This document shows positions 1 through 6,460 of a stretch of DNA of 25,393 nt, piece by piece; positions within the stretch are counted from its first letter, which is position 1, and each line of letters opens with the position of its first letter. Under the pieces are notes generated by a model that worked only from the letters and a program-made list of their open reading frames with translations, did not search any database and was not told where the DNA came from. Source of the DNA: an uncultured Clostridia bacterium (GTDB lineage Bacteria; Bacillota; Clostridia; Oscillospirales; JAAYOS01); NCBI GenBank assembly GCA_944386395.1, contig CALXAZ010000167.1, positions 1-25,393 on the forward strand. The letters run 5' to 3'. A program made the position numbers and the translations under genes.

Positions 1-42
1 TGCGGTTATGAATTCAATTTTACTATAAGGCCATTTCAATGA
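1..42 (+). CDS. 3' end of an upstream gene (partial, probably phage)
   Basis: Frame 1 is open from the window edge and reads CGYEFNFTIRPFQ before a TGA at 40-42. This stop overlaps the ATG of the next gene as ATGA, a typical translational-coupling arrangement in phage structural operons. Only 13 residues are visible, so no function can be assigned. The overlap is the main reason to think the frame is real; the other two frames stop at 9-11 and 26-28. Confidence 0.35.
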   Translation, partial: CGYEFNFTIRPFQ

Positions 43-854
43 CTCCTTTCTATTCCGGTCTCTGTAAATCCGGTAATTTTACTTGCACCTCTATTAATGG
101 TTATGGAATCGGAATGTTTTCACTAACAACACACAATCATGACGACAAATATGCTGCAATAGATCACACTCATTCGGAATACTCACTAAGTACTCACAAT
201 CACGATGAAGATTATGCTGCAATAGATCACACTCACACCGAATACTCACTAACAACTCACAATCATGATAGTGCTTATGCAGCAATAGATCACACGCATT
301 CGGAGTACTCACTCAATACACACAATCATGACGACAAATATGCAGCAATAGATCACACTCACACCGAATACTCACTCAATACTCACAATCATGACGACAA
401 ATATGCAGCAATAGATCACACTCATAATTTTGATTATTTGAACTTTAACACGATTGATATATCTAACAACAAATGGCAACAGGTTTCTATATCTCAGGAA
501 GAAAACAAAATAGTATTTAGCATTCCTCAAGGAACCAATTTATCTCCGCCTGAGTTAAAAGACTTTTATATTGACCGAACAGTAAATAACTTATGTATCA
601 ATAAGCCATCATATAATGATATTCAAGACCTGCCATCAACATTCACACCAGCAGAACATACACACAGTTATTCTTCATTAACTAATATTCCGTCAACATT
701 CACACCAGCAGAACATACACATTGGCATAACGACATAATGTTTAATCAGAATAGTGCACTTCAAATCGGAAGGTTTCTCGACTTTATATGGGGCGATCAG
801 TCATCAGTAAAAGATGATCCTTATACTTGGAGGATTGCTTCATATGAAAATTAA
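39..854 (+). CDS. Phage tail-fibre-like protein with HxH repeats
   Basis: This 271-residue protein has no signal peptide or membrane segment. Residues 31-135 are five tandem 21-residue repeats of the type THNHDxxYAAIDHTHxEYSL. Two further copies of PSTFTPAEHTH follow near residues 199-228, spaced 19 residues apart. Repeated HxH motifs are known from trimeric phage tail fibres; in the T4 gp37 tip such histidines coordinate iron along the fibre axis. By analogy this is probably part of a receptor-binding fibre or tail-collar protein. The start ATG overlaps the stop of the preceding frame, with AAGG at 27-30 as a weak ribosome binding site. The gene is AT-rich compared with the chromosomal genes to its right, which suggests transfer. 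The C terminus may be truncated, because related-looking coding sequence continues out of frame downstream. A surface adhesin using the same repeat is a less likely alternative. Confidence 0.7.
   Translation: MTPFYSGLCKSGNFTCTSINGYGIGMFSLTTHNHDDKYAAIDHTHSEYSLSTHNHDEDYAAIDHTHTEYSLTTHNHDSAYAAIDHTHSEYSLNTHNHDDKYAAIDHTHTEYSLNTHNHDDKYAAIDHTHNFDYLNFNTIDISNNKWQQVSISQEENKIVFSIPQGTNLSPPELKDFYIDRTVNNLCINKPSYNDIQDLPSTFTPAEHTHSYSSLTNIPSTFTPAEHTHWHNDIMFNQNSALQIGRFLDFIWGDQSSVKDDPYTWRIASYEN
129..443 (+). repeat. Five tandem 63-bp in-frame repeats (HxH units)
   Basis: Five consecutive 63-nt units each encode 21 residues with the core THNHDxxYAAIDHTH. Units differ mainly at the two residues after HNHD (DK, ED, SA, DK, DK) and at the residue after DHTH (S, T, S, T, N). 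The fifth unit diverges at its end (NFDYLN). Units 4 and 5 are nearly identical in DNA, which points to recent duplication or recombination. There are no spacers, so this is a protein-coding repeat and not a CRISPR array. Confidence 0.9.
633..722 (+). repeat. Two-copy 33-nt direct repeat in the tail-fibre gene
   Basis: The segment encoding PSTFTPAEHTH occurs at 633-665 and again at 690-722, differing at only two bases (the third base and the last base of the unit). The period is 57 nt, or 19 residues. It is a second, distinct HTH-bearing repeat in the same protein and probably another metal-binding or trimer-forming fibre segment. Confidence 0.8.
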
Positions 855-1043
855 CTCTGATTTTGGCATAAGTCAAGTGGTCAATATATAGAAAAGCTAT
901 AATTTCTGCTAATGGTGGTGGTCAGATGAATAGAACAATTACTCATAATGAATTAACGGGTATTACATTTTATGAATTATATTCTCCTCCTATGGAAGGT
1001 ATAGGAAGTACTGGTGATTTTATCATTTATTTGCGGTTGAATA
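855..1043 (+). pseudogene. Decayed coding remnant after the tail-fibre gene
   Basis: After the stop at 852-854 the coding signal appears to change frame. Frame 1 gives MKINSDFGISQVVNI and then stops at 889-891. Frame 2 is open from about 869 and reads IISANGGGQMNRTITHNELT and onward, with an internal ATG at 926. That frame runs straight into the terminator hairpin and over the symporter gene without a stop. Three short pieces in three frames ahead of a terminator look like a frameshifted 3' end of the tail-fibre gene or a broken small gene. The 114-residue open frame from 926 is not believable beyond about 1040, because the rest is antisense to the symporter. Confidence 0.4.
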
Positions 1044-1077
1044 AAGAGGAAGGCGTTGTGTGCCTTCCTCTTATTTT
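1044..1077 (+). terminator. Rho-independent terminator between phage fragment and symporter
   Basis: A perfect 11-bp stem (AAGAGGAAGGC at 1044-1054 with GCCTTCCTCTT at 1062-1072) has a 7-nt loop and is followed by ATTTTA. It ends rightward transcription from the phage-like segment. It also lies directly after the leftward symporter stop codon and could serve that gene, although the T tract on that strand is weak. Confidence 0.8.
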
Positions 1078-2620
1078 ACATATCGCTTTTAAGATGGTCC
1101 TTTTTAGCCACGGTGACCATCTCGTCATAGCAGGAGAAGATGCTGTCAAGCTCAGTTTTTTCTTGCTTTTTAGTAAATATGCTTACGATTGGCACGAGCG
1201 CAAATCCGATAAGCATTACGATGGCCCCGGCATTTATGGGGGAAGTGATAAAGCTGAAAAACATGTTTGACGTTGTAAAGCCCACACCAAATATAAAGCA
1301 CGCCCAGATAGAAGCCCTTGATGTACCTTTCCAGTATAGGCTATACAGGAATGGAGCGAGAAAAGCACCGGCAAGGGCGCCCCAGGAAATCCCCATAAGC
1401 TGAGCAATAAATGTTATCTCTGAATTGTACTGTATAAGGGCTATTGCAGAGGACAGGGCAATGAAGAATACAAGCAGCCCACGCATGATTATAAGGGTCT
1501 TTTGCTCGTTGATAGGTTTTTTTGTCAGGCTGCCAATAAAATCAAGAGTGAGGGTAGAGCTTGAGGTCAGCACAAGTGAGGATAGAGTGGACATTGAAGC
1601 TGATAGCACAAGAACTACCACTATGCCGATGAGGAGATCTGGCAATGTAGAGAGCATAGAAGGTATGATTGAGTCATATATTGGGGAGCCGGACGCAGAA
1701 TATTCGGCAGTGTCCGCATAAAGCCTACCAAATCCACCAAGAAAATAGCTTCCGCCGGCAACTATCAGAGCAAATACCGTAGAAATTACGGCACCTTTAT
1801 TTATAAATTTTTCACTTTTAATAGCATAAAATTTCTGTACCATCTGAGGGAGCCCCCAGGTTCCAAGGGAGGTTAGTATCACCACACCGAGGAGCCCCAG
1901 AGGGTCCGGACCGAGAAAAGAAGTAAAGGCGCCCTGCATACCTTGCATACTCTGAGCGTCATTTTCAACTTGAGATAGCGCGAGGACTGCTTGTGAAAAG
2001 CCTCCATGTCCGCCTAGCACCGCAGATATGACAGCTATTATGCCTATCAGCATTACTATTCCCTGGATAAAATCATTTATTGCTGTCGCCATATAGCCGC
2101 CAAGAATGACATATATGCCAGTCAAAACTGCCATACAGATAACGCACCACTCATAAGGAATATTAAACGCCATGCCGAAAAGGCGGGACAGTCCATTGTA
2201 CACAGAGGCGGTATATGGTACAAGAAATATGAAAACTATCACAGAAGCGGCAATTTTCAGCCCTTTACTGCCAAACCTGCGTCCGAAAAATTCCGGCATA
2301 GTCGAGGCAGATAGGTGCTGGGTCATAACTCTTGTTCGTCTGCCAAGTATGTACCATGCCATCAGGCTTCCAATAAATGCGTTGCCGAGACCTATCCATG
2401 TTGCAGCCATGCCATATTTCCAGCCAAACTGACCGGCGTATCCAACAAATATAACCGCTGAAAAGTATGATGTACCATATGCAAAGGCAGTCAGCCATGG
2501 TCCAACCGAGCGTCCCCCAAGGACAAAGCCGCTTACATTGGTCGCGTGACGGCGGCAGTAAATACCGACAAAAATTGTTACTCCGAAAAAAATAATGATC
2601 ATTAAAAGCTTTGCAAACAT
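1076..2620 (-). CDS. Sodium:solute symporter, SSS family, under T-box control
   Basis: This is a 514-residue polytopic membrane protein of the SSS (PutP/PanF-like) family, which imports solutes with Na+. Family motifs are clear: GFVLGGRSVGPWLTAFAYG with a following serine-rich stretch near the N terminus, GGYMATAINDFIQGIVMLIG in the core, and SASMSTLSSLVLTSSS, which carries the conserved Na+-site Ser/Thr residues. I start it at the ATG at 2620 because GGAGGT lies 4-5 nt upstream; the in-frame ATG at 2632 sits before that site and has no good one of its own. A T-box leader precedes it, so it should be induced when a cognate tRNA is uncharged, and the substrate should be the matching amino acid. 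The specifier reads UAC, so tyrosine or a related aromatic compound is predicted. The family assignment is secure; the substrate is inference from the leader. Confidence 0.9.
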   Translation of the reverse strand: MFAKLLMIIIFFGVTIFVGIYCRRHATNVSGFVLGGRSVGPWLTAFAYGTSYFSAVIFVGYAGQFGWKYGMAATWIGLGNAFIGSLMAWYILGRRTRVMTQHLSASTMPEFFGRRFGSKGLKIAASVIVFIFLVPYTASVYNGLSRLFGMAFNIPYEWCVICMAVLTGIYVILGGYMATAINDFIQGIVMLIGIIAVISAVLGGHGGFSQAVLALSQVENDAQSMQGMQGAFTSFLGPDPLGLLGVVILTSLGTWGLPQMVQKFYAIKSEKFINKGAVISTVFALIVAGGSYFLGGFGRLYADTAEYSASGSPIYDSIIPSMLSTLPDLLIGIVVVLVLSASMSTLSSLVLTSSSTLTLDFIGSLTKKPINEQKTLIIMRGLLVFFIALSSAIALIQYNSEITFIAQLMGISWGALAGAFLAPFLYSLYWKGTSRASIWACFIFGVGFTTSNMFFSFITSPINAGAIVMLIGFALVPIVSIFTKKQEKTELDSIFSCYDEMVTVAKKDHLKSDM

Positions 2621-2675
2621 TTTGACCTCCATATCTTAGCCCTGAGTACACAAGACCAGAATTTTTACGAGGACA

Positions 2676-2953
2676 GCAAAAAAGCCCGTCCTCAAAAGAG
2701 GACGGACTTAATATCCGTGGTACCACCTCAGTTTACCGCTACCTCACGGAAACGGCCTTATCGAGTACAGCAATAGCGATACTCTATCGCTGTAACGGGC
2801 GAAGCCCCGGCGCAGCCTACTTGAAATAGCTTTCGGTGCGCAGCTCACGGAATGTATTCGAAAATGCGTGTCTCTTGCGCCTCTCACCGCCCGGCAGCTC
2901 TCTTTAAGTTTTTCGCATAACTACTTGTTTCCGGTCATTGCTATTGAAATATT
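2676..2953 (-). promoter_or_regulatory. T-box riboswitch, predicted tyrosine (UAC) specifier
   Basis: On the minus strand the leader contains the T-box core AGGTGGTACCACGG (about 2714-2727), followed by a transcription terminator. The UGGU of the bulge would pair with a tRNA 3' end ACCA, which fits a tRNA with discriminator A73, as bacterial tRNA-Tyr has. In Stem I, CGGAA pairs with TTCCG at the base and ATGCG pairs with CGCAT above. The internal loop holds AGTA on the 5' side and GAATACA on the 3' side. In known T-boxes the specifier follows GAA, giving UAC (Tyr). A Stem III hairpin (AGCGATA/TATCGCT) precedes the T-box sequence. Uncharged tRNA-Tyr should stabilise the antiterminator and switch on the symporter. 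The T-box call is firm; the specifier was placed by hand folding. Confidence 0.92.
2678..2709 (-). terminator. T-box leader terminator hairpin
   Basis: Read on the minus strand, AAGTCCGTCCTC pairs with GAGGACGGGCTT through a TTTT loop (12 bp including one G-U) and is followed by a run of T. Its 5' arm follows directly after the T-box core, as expected for the mutually exclusive antiterminator and terminator. Confidence 0.9.
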
Positions 2954-2959
2954 GTTGTT

Positions 2960-2988
2960 ATGATACCATTGCGGAAAACAGTTGTCAA
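2960..2988 (-). promoter_or_regulatory. Sigma-A promoter of the T-box leader
   Basis: On the minus strand a perfect -35 TTGACA (2983-2988) is separated by 17 bp from -10 TATCAT (2960-2965). Transcription would start near 2953, just before the T-box Stem I. Confidence 0.85.
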
Positions 2989-3071
2989 GAGGCGAATAAA
3001 ATTTTTTGACATGTTATTTAAAAGCGGGGACGGGCATATATTTCCAAAGAGAAAGGATATGGAGGTGGAGA

Positions 3072-4448
3072 ATGGACATAGGCATTGTTATTGCATATTT
3101 GGGAGTGCTGCTGTTTTATGGGATTTATCAGGGATACAGGGTCAAGAGCATACGGGAATATTCGGTATCGTCTTCCCGGCATGGGTTGTTTGTGGTTTTC
3201 GCGTCTCTTTCAGCAGCGTTTATCGGCGGAGGGTTTTCAACCGGAAACGCAAGTCAGGTATTTAAGTTTGGTATAGGCAATATTGTTGCTCTTTGCGGGT
3301 TTTCATTGGGACAGGTGCTTGTTGGAAGCCTTATAATAAGCAGGGCAAAGATCCAAGACACAGCGGCTTCTCCGGGAATGATAATGAGAGCGGCATATGG
3401 TAGAGGCGGACAGATGGCAACAGGGCTATGCTCGACAGTTCTGTGTGCGGGGATGTTAGGAGCTCAGATAGCCGCAATAGGATGGATATTTAATGTACTT
3501 ATAGGGGTACCATATGCTGCCGGAGCGGTGATAGGTTTTGCGGTAGTGCTGGTATATTCCACGCTTGGTGGGATGAATGCGATAATTACCGCAGAGGTGA
3601 TAGAATTTATTCTGCTTGCTGTGGGAATACCATTGCTGCTGTATTGGTCGGTCAAATACGCAGGAGGAAGTGGGGCTGTAGCGCAAAGTGTTCCCGAAGA
3701 GTATTTCAATATATTCAACGGATCGTCGCAGTCCGGATTTTTATCGCTTTTTCTGACAGCGATGGTAGGTGAGGCAATGACACCCTCATTTATTCAGCGG
3801 ATACTTACCGGAAGGGATAGGAGGACGGTAGCGCGGGCAACTGTACTAAGTGGAATAGTTTCTGTCCCTGTGTTTGTGATGACTGGGCTTGTAGGGCTAT
3901 GTGCATATGCGGTTGATCCGCAGATGCCGGCAGAGATGGCAATGCCAGAGATGATAGTGCGTGCGATGCCTGTTGGGGTAAAGGGGCTTGTTATGACAGC
4001 GATGCTTGCAATCGTGATGTCAACGGCGGATGGTTTGCTTTCGAGTGGCTCGATAGGATTTATAAATGACCTGATGATACCAATGATGAGGAAAACGCTG
4101 CCGCGGGATAAGCTTCTCCGCAGTGCAAGAATGTCAAATATGGTAATAGGTGTTGCGGGAATATTGATGGCACTATGGTCAGCAGATGTGTTTAGGATAT
4201 TATTACTGTCTTACTCGGCGTGGTGTCCAGTGATACTTGTTCCAATAACTGCCGCATTGCTTGGGAAAAAGCCAGGTGGAAAAGTCTTTGCTGTGTGTGG
4301 GGCAGGTGGTGCAGCAGCTTCGCTTATATGGACGATGCTGGGTGAGCCATGGAGCATAGGAGGAACTGTCGTCGGGGTGGCAGTAAATGCTTTCATCTTT
4401 GCTGCTATGACCGCATTTAGAAGAAAAATTAAAAACTGCCGCAGATAG
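3072..4448 (+). CDS. Second sodium:solute symporter, SSS family
   Basis: This 458-residue polytopic membrane protein belongs to the same SSS superfamily as its divergent neighbour but is only distantly similar to it. Visible motifs are the N-terminal SLSAAFIGGGFSTGNASQVF, the core GGMNAIITAEVIEFILLAVG and the Na+-site region MSTADGLLSSGSIGFINDL. The start at 3072 is chosen because GGAGGTGGAG ends 1 nt before it, with the core GGAGG 6 nt upstream; the upstream in-frame ATG at 3006 lies in non-conserved sequence. No T-box or other riboswitch precedes it, and I found no convincing promoter in 2989-3060. The substrate is unknown. Its stop codon lies inside the loop of its own terminator. Confidence 0.88.
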   Translation: MDIGIVIAYLGVLLFYGIYQGYRVKSIREYSVSSSRHGLFVVFASLSAAFIGGGFSTGNASQVFKFGIGNIVALCGFSLGQVLVGSLIISRAKIQDTAASPGMIMRAAYGRGGQMATGLCSTVLCAGMLGAQIAAIGWIFNVLIGVPYAAGAVIGFAVVLVYSTLGGMNAIITAEVIEFILLAVGIPLLLYWSVKYAGGSGAVAQSVPEEYFNIFNGSSQSGFLSLFLTAMVGEAMTPSFIQRILTGRDRRTVARATVLSGIVSVPVFVMTGLVGLCAYAVDPQMPAEMAMPEMIVRAMPVGVKGLVMTAMLAIVMSTADGLLSSGSIGFINDLMIPMMRKTLPRDKLLRSARMSNMVIGVAGILMALWSADVFRILLLSYSAWCPVILVPITAALLGKKPGGKVFAVCGAGGAAASLIWTMLGEPWSIGGTVVGVAVNAFIFAAMTAFRRKIKNCRR

Positions 4449-4466
4449 AATTCCTGCGGCAGTTTT
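4432..4466 (+). terminator. Terminator overlapping the symporter stop codon
   Basis: A perfect 13-bp stem (AAAACTGCCGCAG at 4432-4444 with CTGCGGCAGTTTT at 4454-4466) encloses a 9-nt loop that contains the TAG stop (4446-4448). The last five codons of the gene therefore form the left arm. Confidence 0.9.
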
Positions 4467-4588
4467 GTCTGCTGCTAAAATGTTCAGGGTAACAAATGCA
4501 TGTGAGCAGATTTATATGTCAGCAATATCTAAGTTCATATGAGATATATGTGCAACTTTGGTACTAAACAATATAAACGATATAGAAG

Positions 4589-4617
4589 TTGTCAATAGTG
4601 ATCTCCGGGGGTATAGA
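4589..4617 (+). promoter_or_regulatory. Candidate upstream promoter (hrcA operon or small RNA)
   Basis: TTGTCA (4589-4594), a 17-bp spacer and TATAGA (4612-4617) make a reasonable sigma-A promoter about 200 bp ahead of hrcA. The -10 lies in a short inverted repeat, TATAGA-TAAGC-TCTATA (4612-4628). It could be a second, CIRCE-independent start for the operon or drive a short untranslated transcript. It is a pattern match only. Confidence 0.4.
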
Positions 4618-4638
4618 TAAGCTCTATATGTTTTTATC

Positions 4639-4685
4639 AGGTGTGAACACAAGTCACGCCTCTATAAAAATATACTTTTTTATAG
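4639..4685 (+). other. Two back-to-back hairpins in the hrcA upstream region
   Basis: AGGTGTGA (4639-4646) pairs with TCACGCCT (4654-4661), including one G-U, across a 7-nt loop. Immediately after it, CTATAAAAA (4662-4670) pairs with TTTTTATAG (4677-4685). Neither is followed by a U tract on either strand, so these are not ordinary terminators. The rest of the 4467-4702 gap shows no credible gene. Confidence 0.4.
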
Positions 4686-4702
4686 ACAATGCGAAATATC
4701 TC

Positions 4703-4731
4703 TTGACAATAGAGGAAAGCAGTGGTACATT
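4703..4731 (+). promoter_or_regulatory. Sigma-A promoter of the hrcA-grpE-dnaK-dnaJ operon
   Basis: TTGACA (4703-4708) is followed by a 17-bp spacer and TACATT (4726-4731). The predicted start near 4738 falls inside the first CIRCE element, so HrcA binding would block initiation. Confidence 0.82.
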
Positions 4732-4735
4732 ATTG

Positions 4736-4762
4736 TTAGCACTCGAGAGTCATGAGTGCTAA
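4736..4762 (+). promoter_or_regulatory. CIRCE operator 1 (perfect)
   Basis: TTAGCACTC, nine bases, then GAGTGCTAA: an exact match to the CIRCE inverted repeat bound by the HrcA repressor. It overlaps the predicted transcription start, as in other Bacillota dnaK operons. Confidence 0.97.
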
Positions 4763-4778
4763 TGTAAAAAGCAGATGG

Positions 4779-4805
4779 CTTGCACTCGGCGGTAAGGAGT
4801 GCTAA
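4779..4805 (+). promoter_or_regulatory. CIRCE operator 2 (degenerate left arm)
   Basis: CTTGCACTC, nine bases, then GAGTGCTAA. The right arm is perfect and the left arm matches 7 of 9. It lies 16 bp after the first CIRCE and ends just before the hrcA ribosome binding site (AGGTG at 4807-4811). It could raise repression through cooperative HrcA binding, act as an mRNA hairpin near the start codon, or both. Confidence 0.8.
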
Positions 4806-4817
4806 GAGGTGATATCA

Positions 4818-5858
4818 ATGCCGCTTGGAGAGCGAAAAAAAATAATTTTGAAGGCTGTGGTGGATGACTACATTAAAAATGCAGAGCCTGTTGGCTCAAA
4901 AGCGCTTGCGTCTAAGATAAACCTGAAGCTTTCGTCTGCAACGCTGAGAAATGAGATGGCAGAGCTCGAGAGCATGGGATATCTAGAACAGCCGCATACA
5001 TCTGCGGGGAGAATACCATCGAACCTCGGATACAGGCTGTATGTGGATGAGCTTATGAAGGCGCCAAAGCTCTCTGCAAAGGAGATAGAGGTGATAAACA
5101 GCGCGCTAAAGGTACGTCTGATGGAGATAGATAGGCTCATTGCAGAGGTGGGCAGGGCAATATCCAGGCTTACAAGCTATACATCGTATGCTGCTGCTGC
5201 AATGCCATCGGGTGCCAGGATACGTCATATTGATATTCTCCCGATAGACAGGGACACATGCGTGCTTGTAGTTGTGTTTTCTACAAATACTGTTAAAAAT
5301 ACTGTTACAAAAAAGCCAGGTGAAATATCAGATGAGAAGCTGCATGTTATAGCGGCTGTGATGAATACAAGGCTTGAAAACGCAATTCCATCGGTTATAA
5401 CGACTACTCTTGCAATCGATATTGCGGCAGAGACAGGGGCTCCGATAGCGTTTGTAGGTTTTATTCTGGACTTTGTCCGGGAGGAAGCTGAGCATCTGGA
5501 TGAACGCCGGATATATGTGGATGGTGCTGCGCATCTACTGGCACAACCGGAATATAAGGATGTGGAAAAGGCGCAGCGTATGCTTGAGTATTTTTCTAAT
5601 AAAGAGGCGATAGCAAAGCTTCCGGAGCCGGATGAGACCGGACCGATGAAGATACTGATAGGAAATGAAAATCTCAGCGAAGAACTGAAAGATTCTAGCG
5701 TTGTGGTGGCAAGCTATGACATAGGAGATGGGATGAAGGGTCTGATAGGTCTTGTCGGACCTACCCGGATGGATTATTCAAAGGCTGCCGCGCACCTGGA
5801 ATACTTTACAAGAAGGCTTGGAAAGCTGCTTGGCAGCGGGGGAAAGCCTGAAGAATAA
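4818..5858 (+). CDS. hrcA: Heat-inducible transcription repressor HrcA
   Basis: HrcA binds CIRCE and represses the dnaK and groE operons, with GroEL as its activity modulator in the species studied. The 346-residue protein has the usual length. Its N-terminal winged-helix domain includes ERKKIILKAVVDDYIKNAEP, VGSKALASK, SATLRNEMAELESMGYLEQP and HTSAGRIPSNLGYRLYVDEL, all characteristic of the family. The C-terminal part (about residues 75-340) is the dimerisation and GAF-like domain. I favour the ATG at 4818, with AGGTG 6 nt upstream. A GTG at 4809, with AAGGAG at 4794-4799, is a possible alternative adding three residues. It is first in the operon and is autoregulated through the two CIRCE elements. 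The gap to grpE is 12 nt. Confidence 0.97.
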   Translation: MPLGERKKIILKAVVDDYIKNAEPVGSKALASKINLKLSSATLRNEMAELESMGYLEQPHTSAGRIPSNLGYRLYVDELMKAPKLSAKEIEVINSALKVRLMEIDRLIAEVGRAISRLTSYTSYAAAAMPSGARIRHIDILPIDRDTCVLVVVFSTNTVKNTVTKKPGEISDEKLHVIAAVMNTRLENAIPSVITTTLAIDIAAETGAPIAFVGFILDFVREEAEHLDERRIYVDGAAHLLAQPEYKDVEKAQRMLEYFSNKEAIAKLPEPDETGPMKILIGNENLSEELKDSSVVVASYDIGDGMKGLIGLVGPTRMDYSKAAAHLEYFTRRLGKLLGSGGKPEE

Positions 5859-5870
5859 ACGGAGGATGAC

Positions 5871-6419
5871 ATGGCGAAAAAAGAGAAAAAGGCTGAGGGC
5901 GGAGCAAACGAAGCAAAAGAGCCTGAGACCGATACAAAAGAGCCCGAAACCTGCGGTGAAAGCGAGTGTACAGACATCGAGGATGAGGGAAATAAGGTAG
6001 AGCAGGAGCTGAAGGAGCTGCAAAATCAGTATCTTAGGCTGATGGCAGAGTTTGATAACTTCCGCAAACGAACCGCGAAAGAGAGGGAAACGCTGTTTTC
6101 GATGGCAAAGGCGGACACCGTGGAGAGTTTCCTTCCGGTGTTTGACAATCTCGAGCGTGCGGTAAACCAGCCGACTGAGGATGAGGCGTATAAGAAGGGC
6201 GTGGAAATGATAGCCCAGCAGTTCAGCGACTCCTTGAAAAAGCTTGGAGTTTCAGAGATAGAGGCGGCGGGAGTTGCCTTTGACCCGGAGAAGCATAATG
6301 CTGTTATGCATGTCGAGGATGATACGCTCGGGGAAAACATTGTGGCAGAGGTTTTTCAAAAGGGGTTTGAAATAGACGGCAAGGTGATACGCCATGCCGT
6401 AGTAAAGGTAGCAAATTAG
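5871..6419 (+). CDS. grpE: Nucleotide exchange factor GrpE
   Basis: GrpE releases ADP from DnaK and resets the chaperone cycle in the cytoplasm. The 182-residue protein has a charged, low-complexity N terminus (residues 1-40). A long coiled coil follows, including LQNQYLRLMAEFDNFRKRTA, and then the C-terminal beta domain with GVAFDPEKHNAVMHVED and VFQKGFEIDGKVIRHAVVKV, the GrpE signature region. GGAGG at 5860-5864 precedes the ATG by 6 nt. It lies between hrcA and dnaK, as in most Bacillota. Confidence 0.97.
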   Translation: MAKKEKKAEGGANEAKEPETDTKEPETCGESECTDIEDEGNKVEQELKELQNQYLRLMAEFDNFRKRTAKERETLFSMAKADTVESFLPVFDNLERAVNQPTEDEAYKKGVEMIAQQFSDSLKKLGVSEIEAAGVAFDPEKHNAVMHVEDDTLGENIVAEVFQKGFEIDGKVIRHAVVKVAN

Positions 6420-6460
6420 CCCAGCGGATAAGCTGAGTATATTATAGGAGGAAAATAATA

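Noticed and set aside
129..443. Possible CRISPR array from the regular repeat spacing
   Set aside because: The units are contiguous 63-bp coding repeats in one open frame, without unique spacers or palindromic repeats.
926..1270. Open frame of 114 codons on the plus strand
   Set aside because: Beyond about 1040 it runs through a terminator hairpin and then antisense to the symporter gene. Only the first part may be decayed phage coding sequence.
2265..2726. 153-codon open frame on the minus strand over the T-box and the symporter start
   Set aside because: It is a different frame of the symporter coding sequence and crosses the T-box terminator; no family motifs are present.
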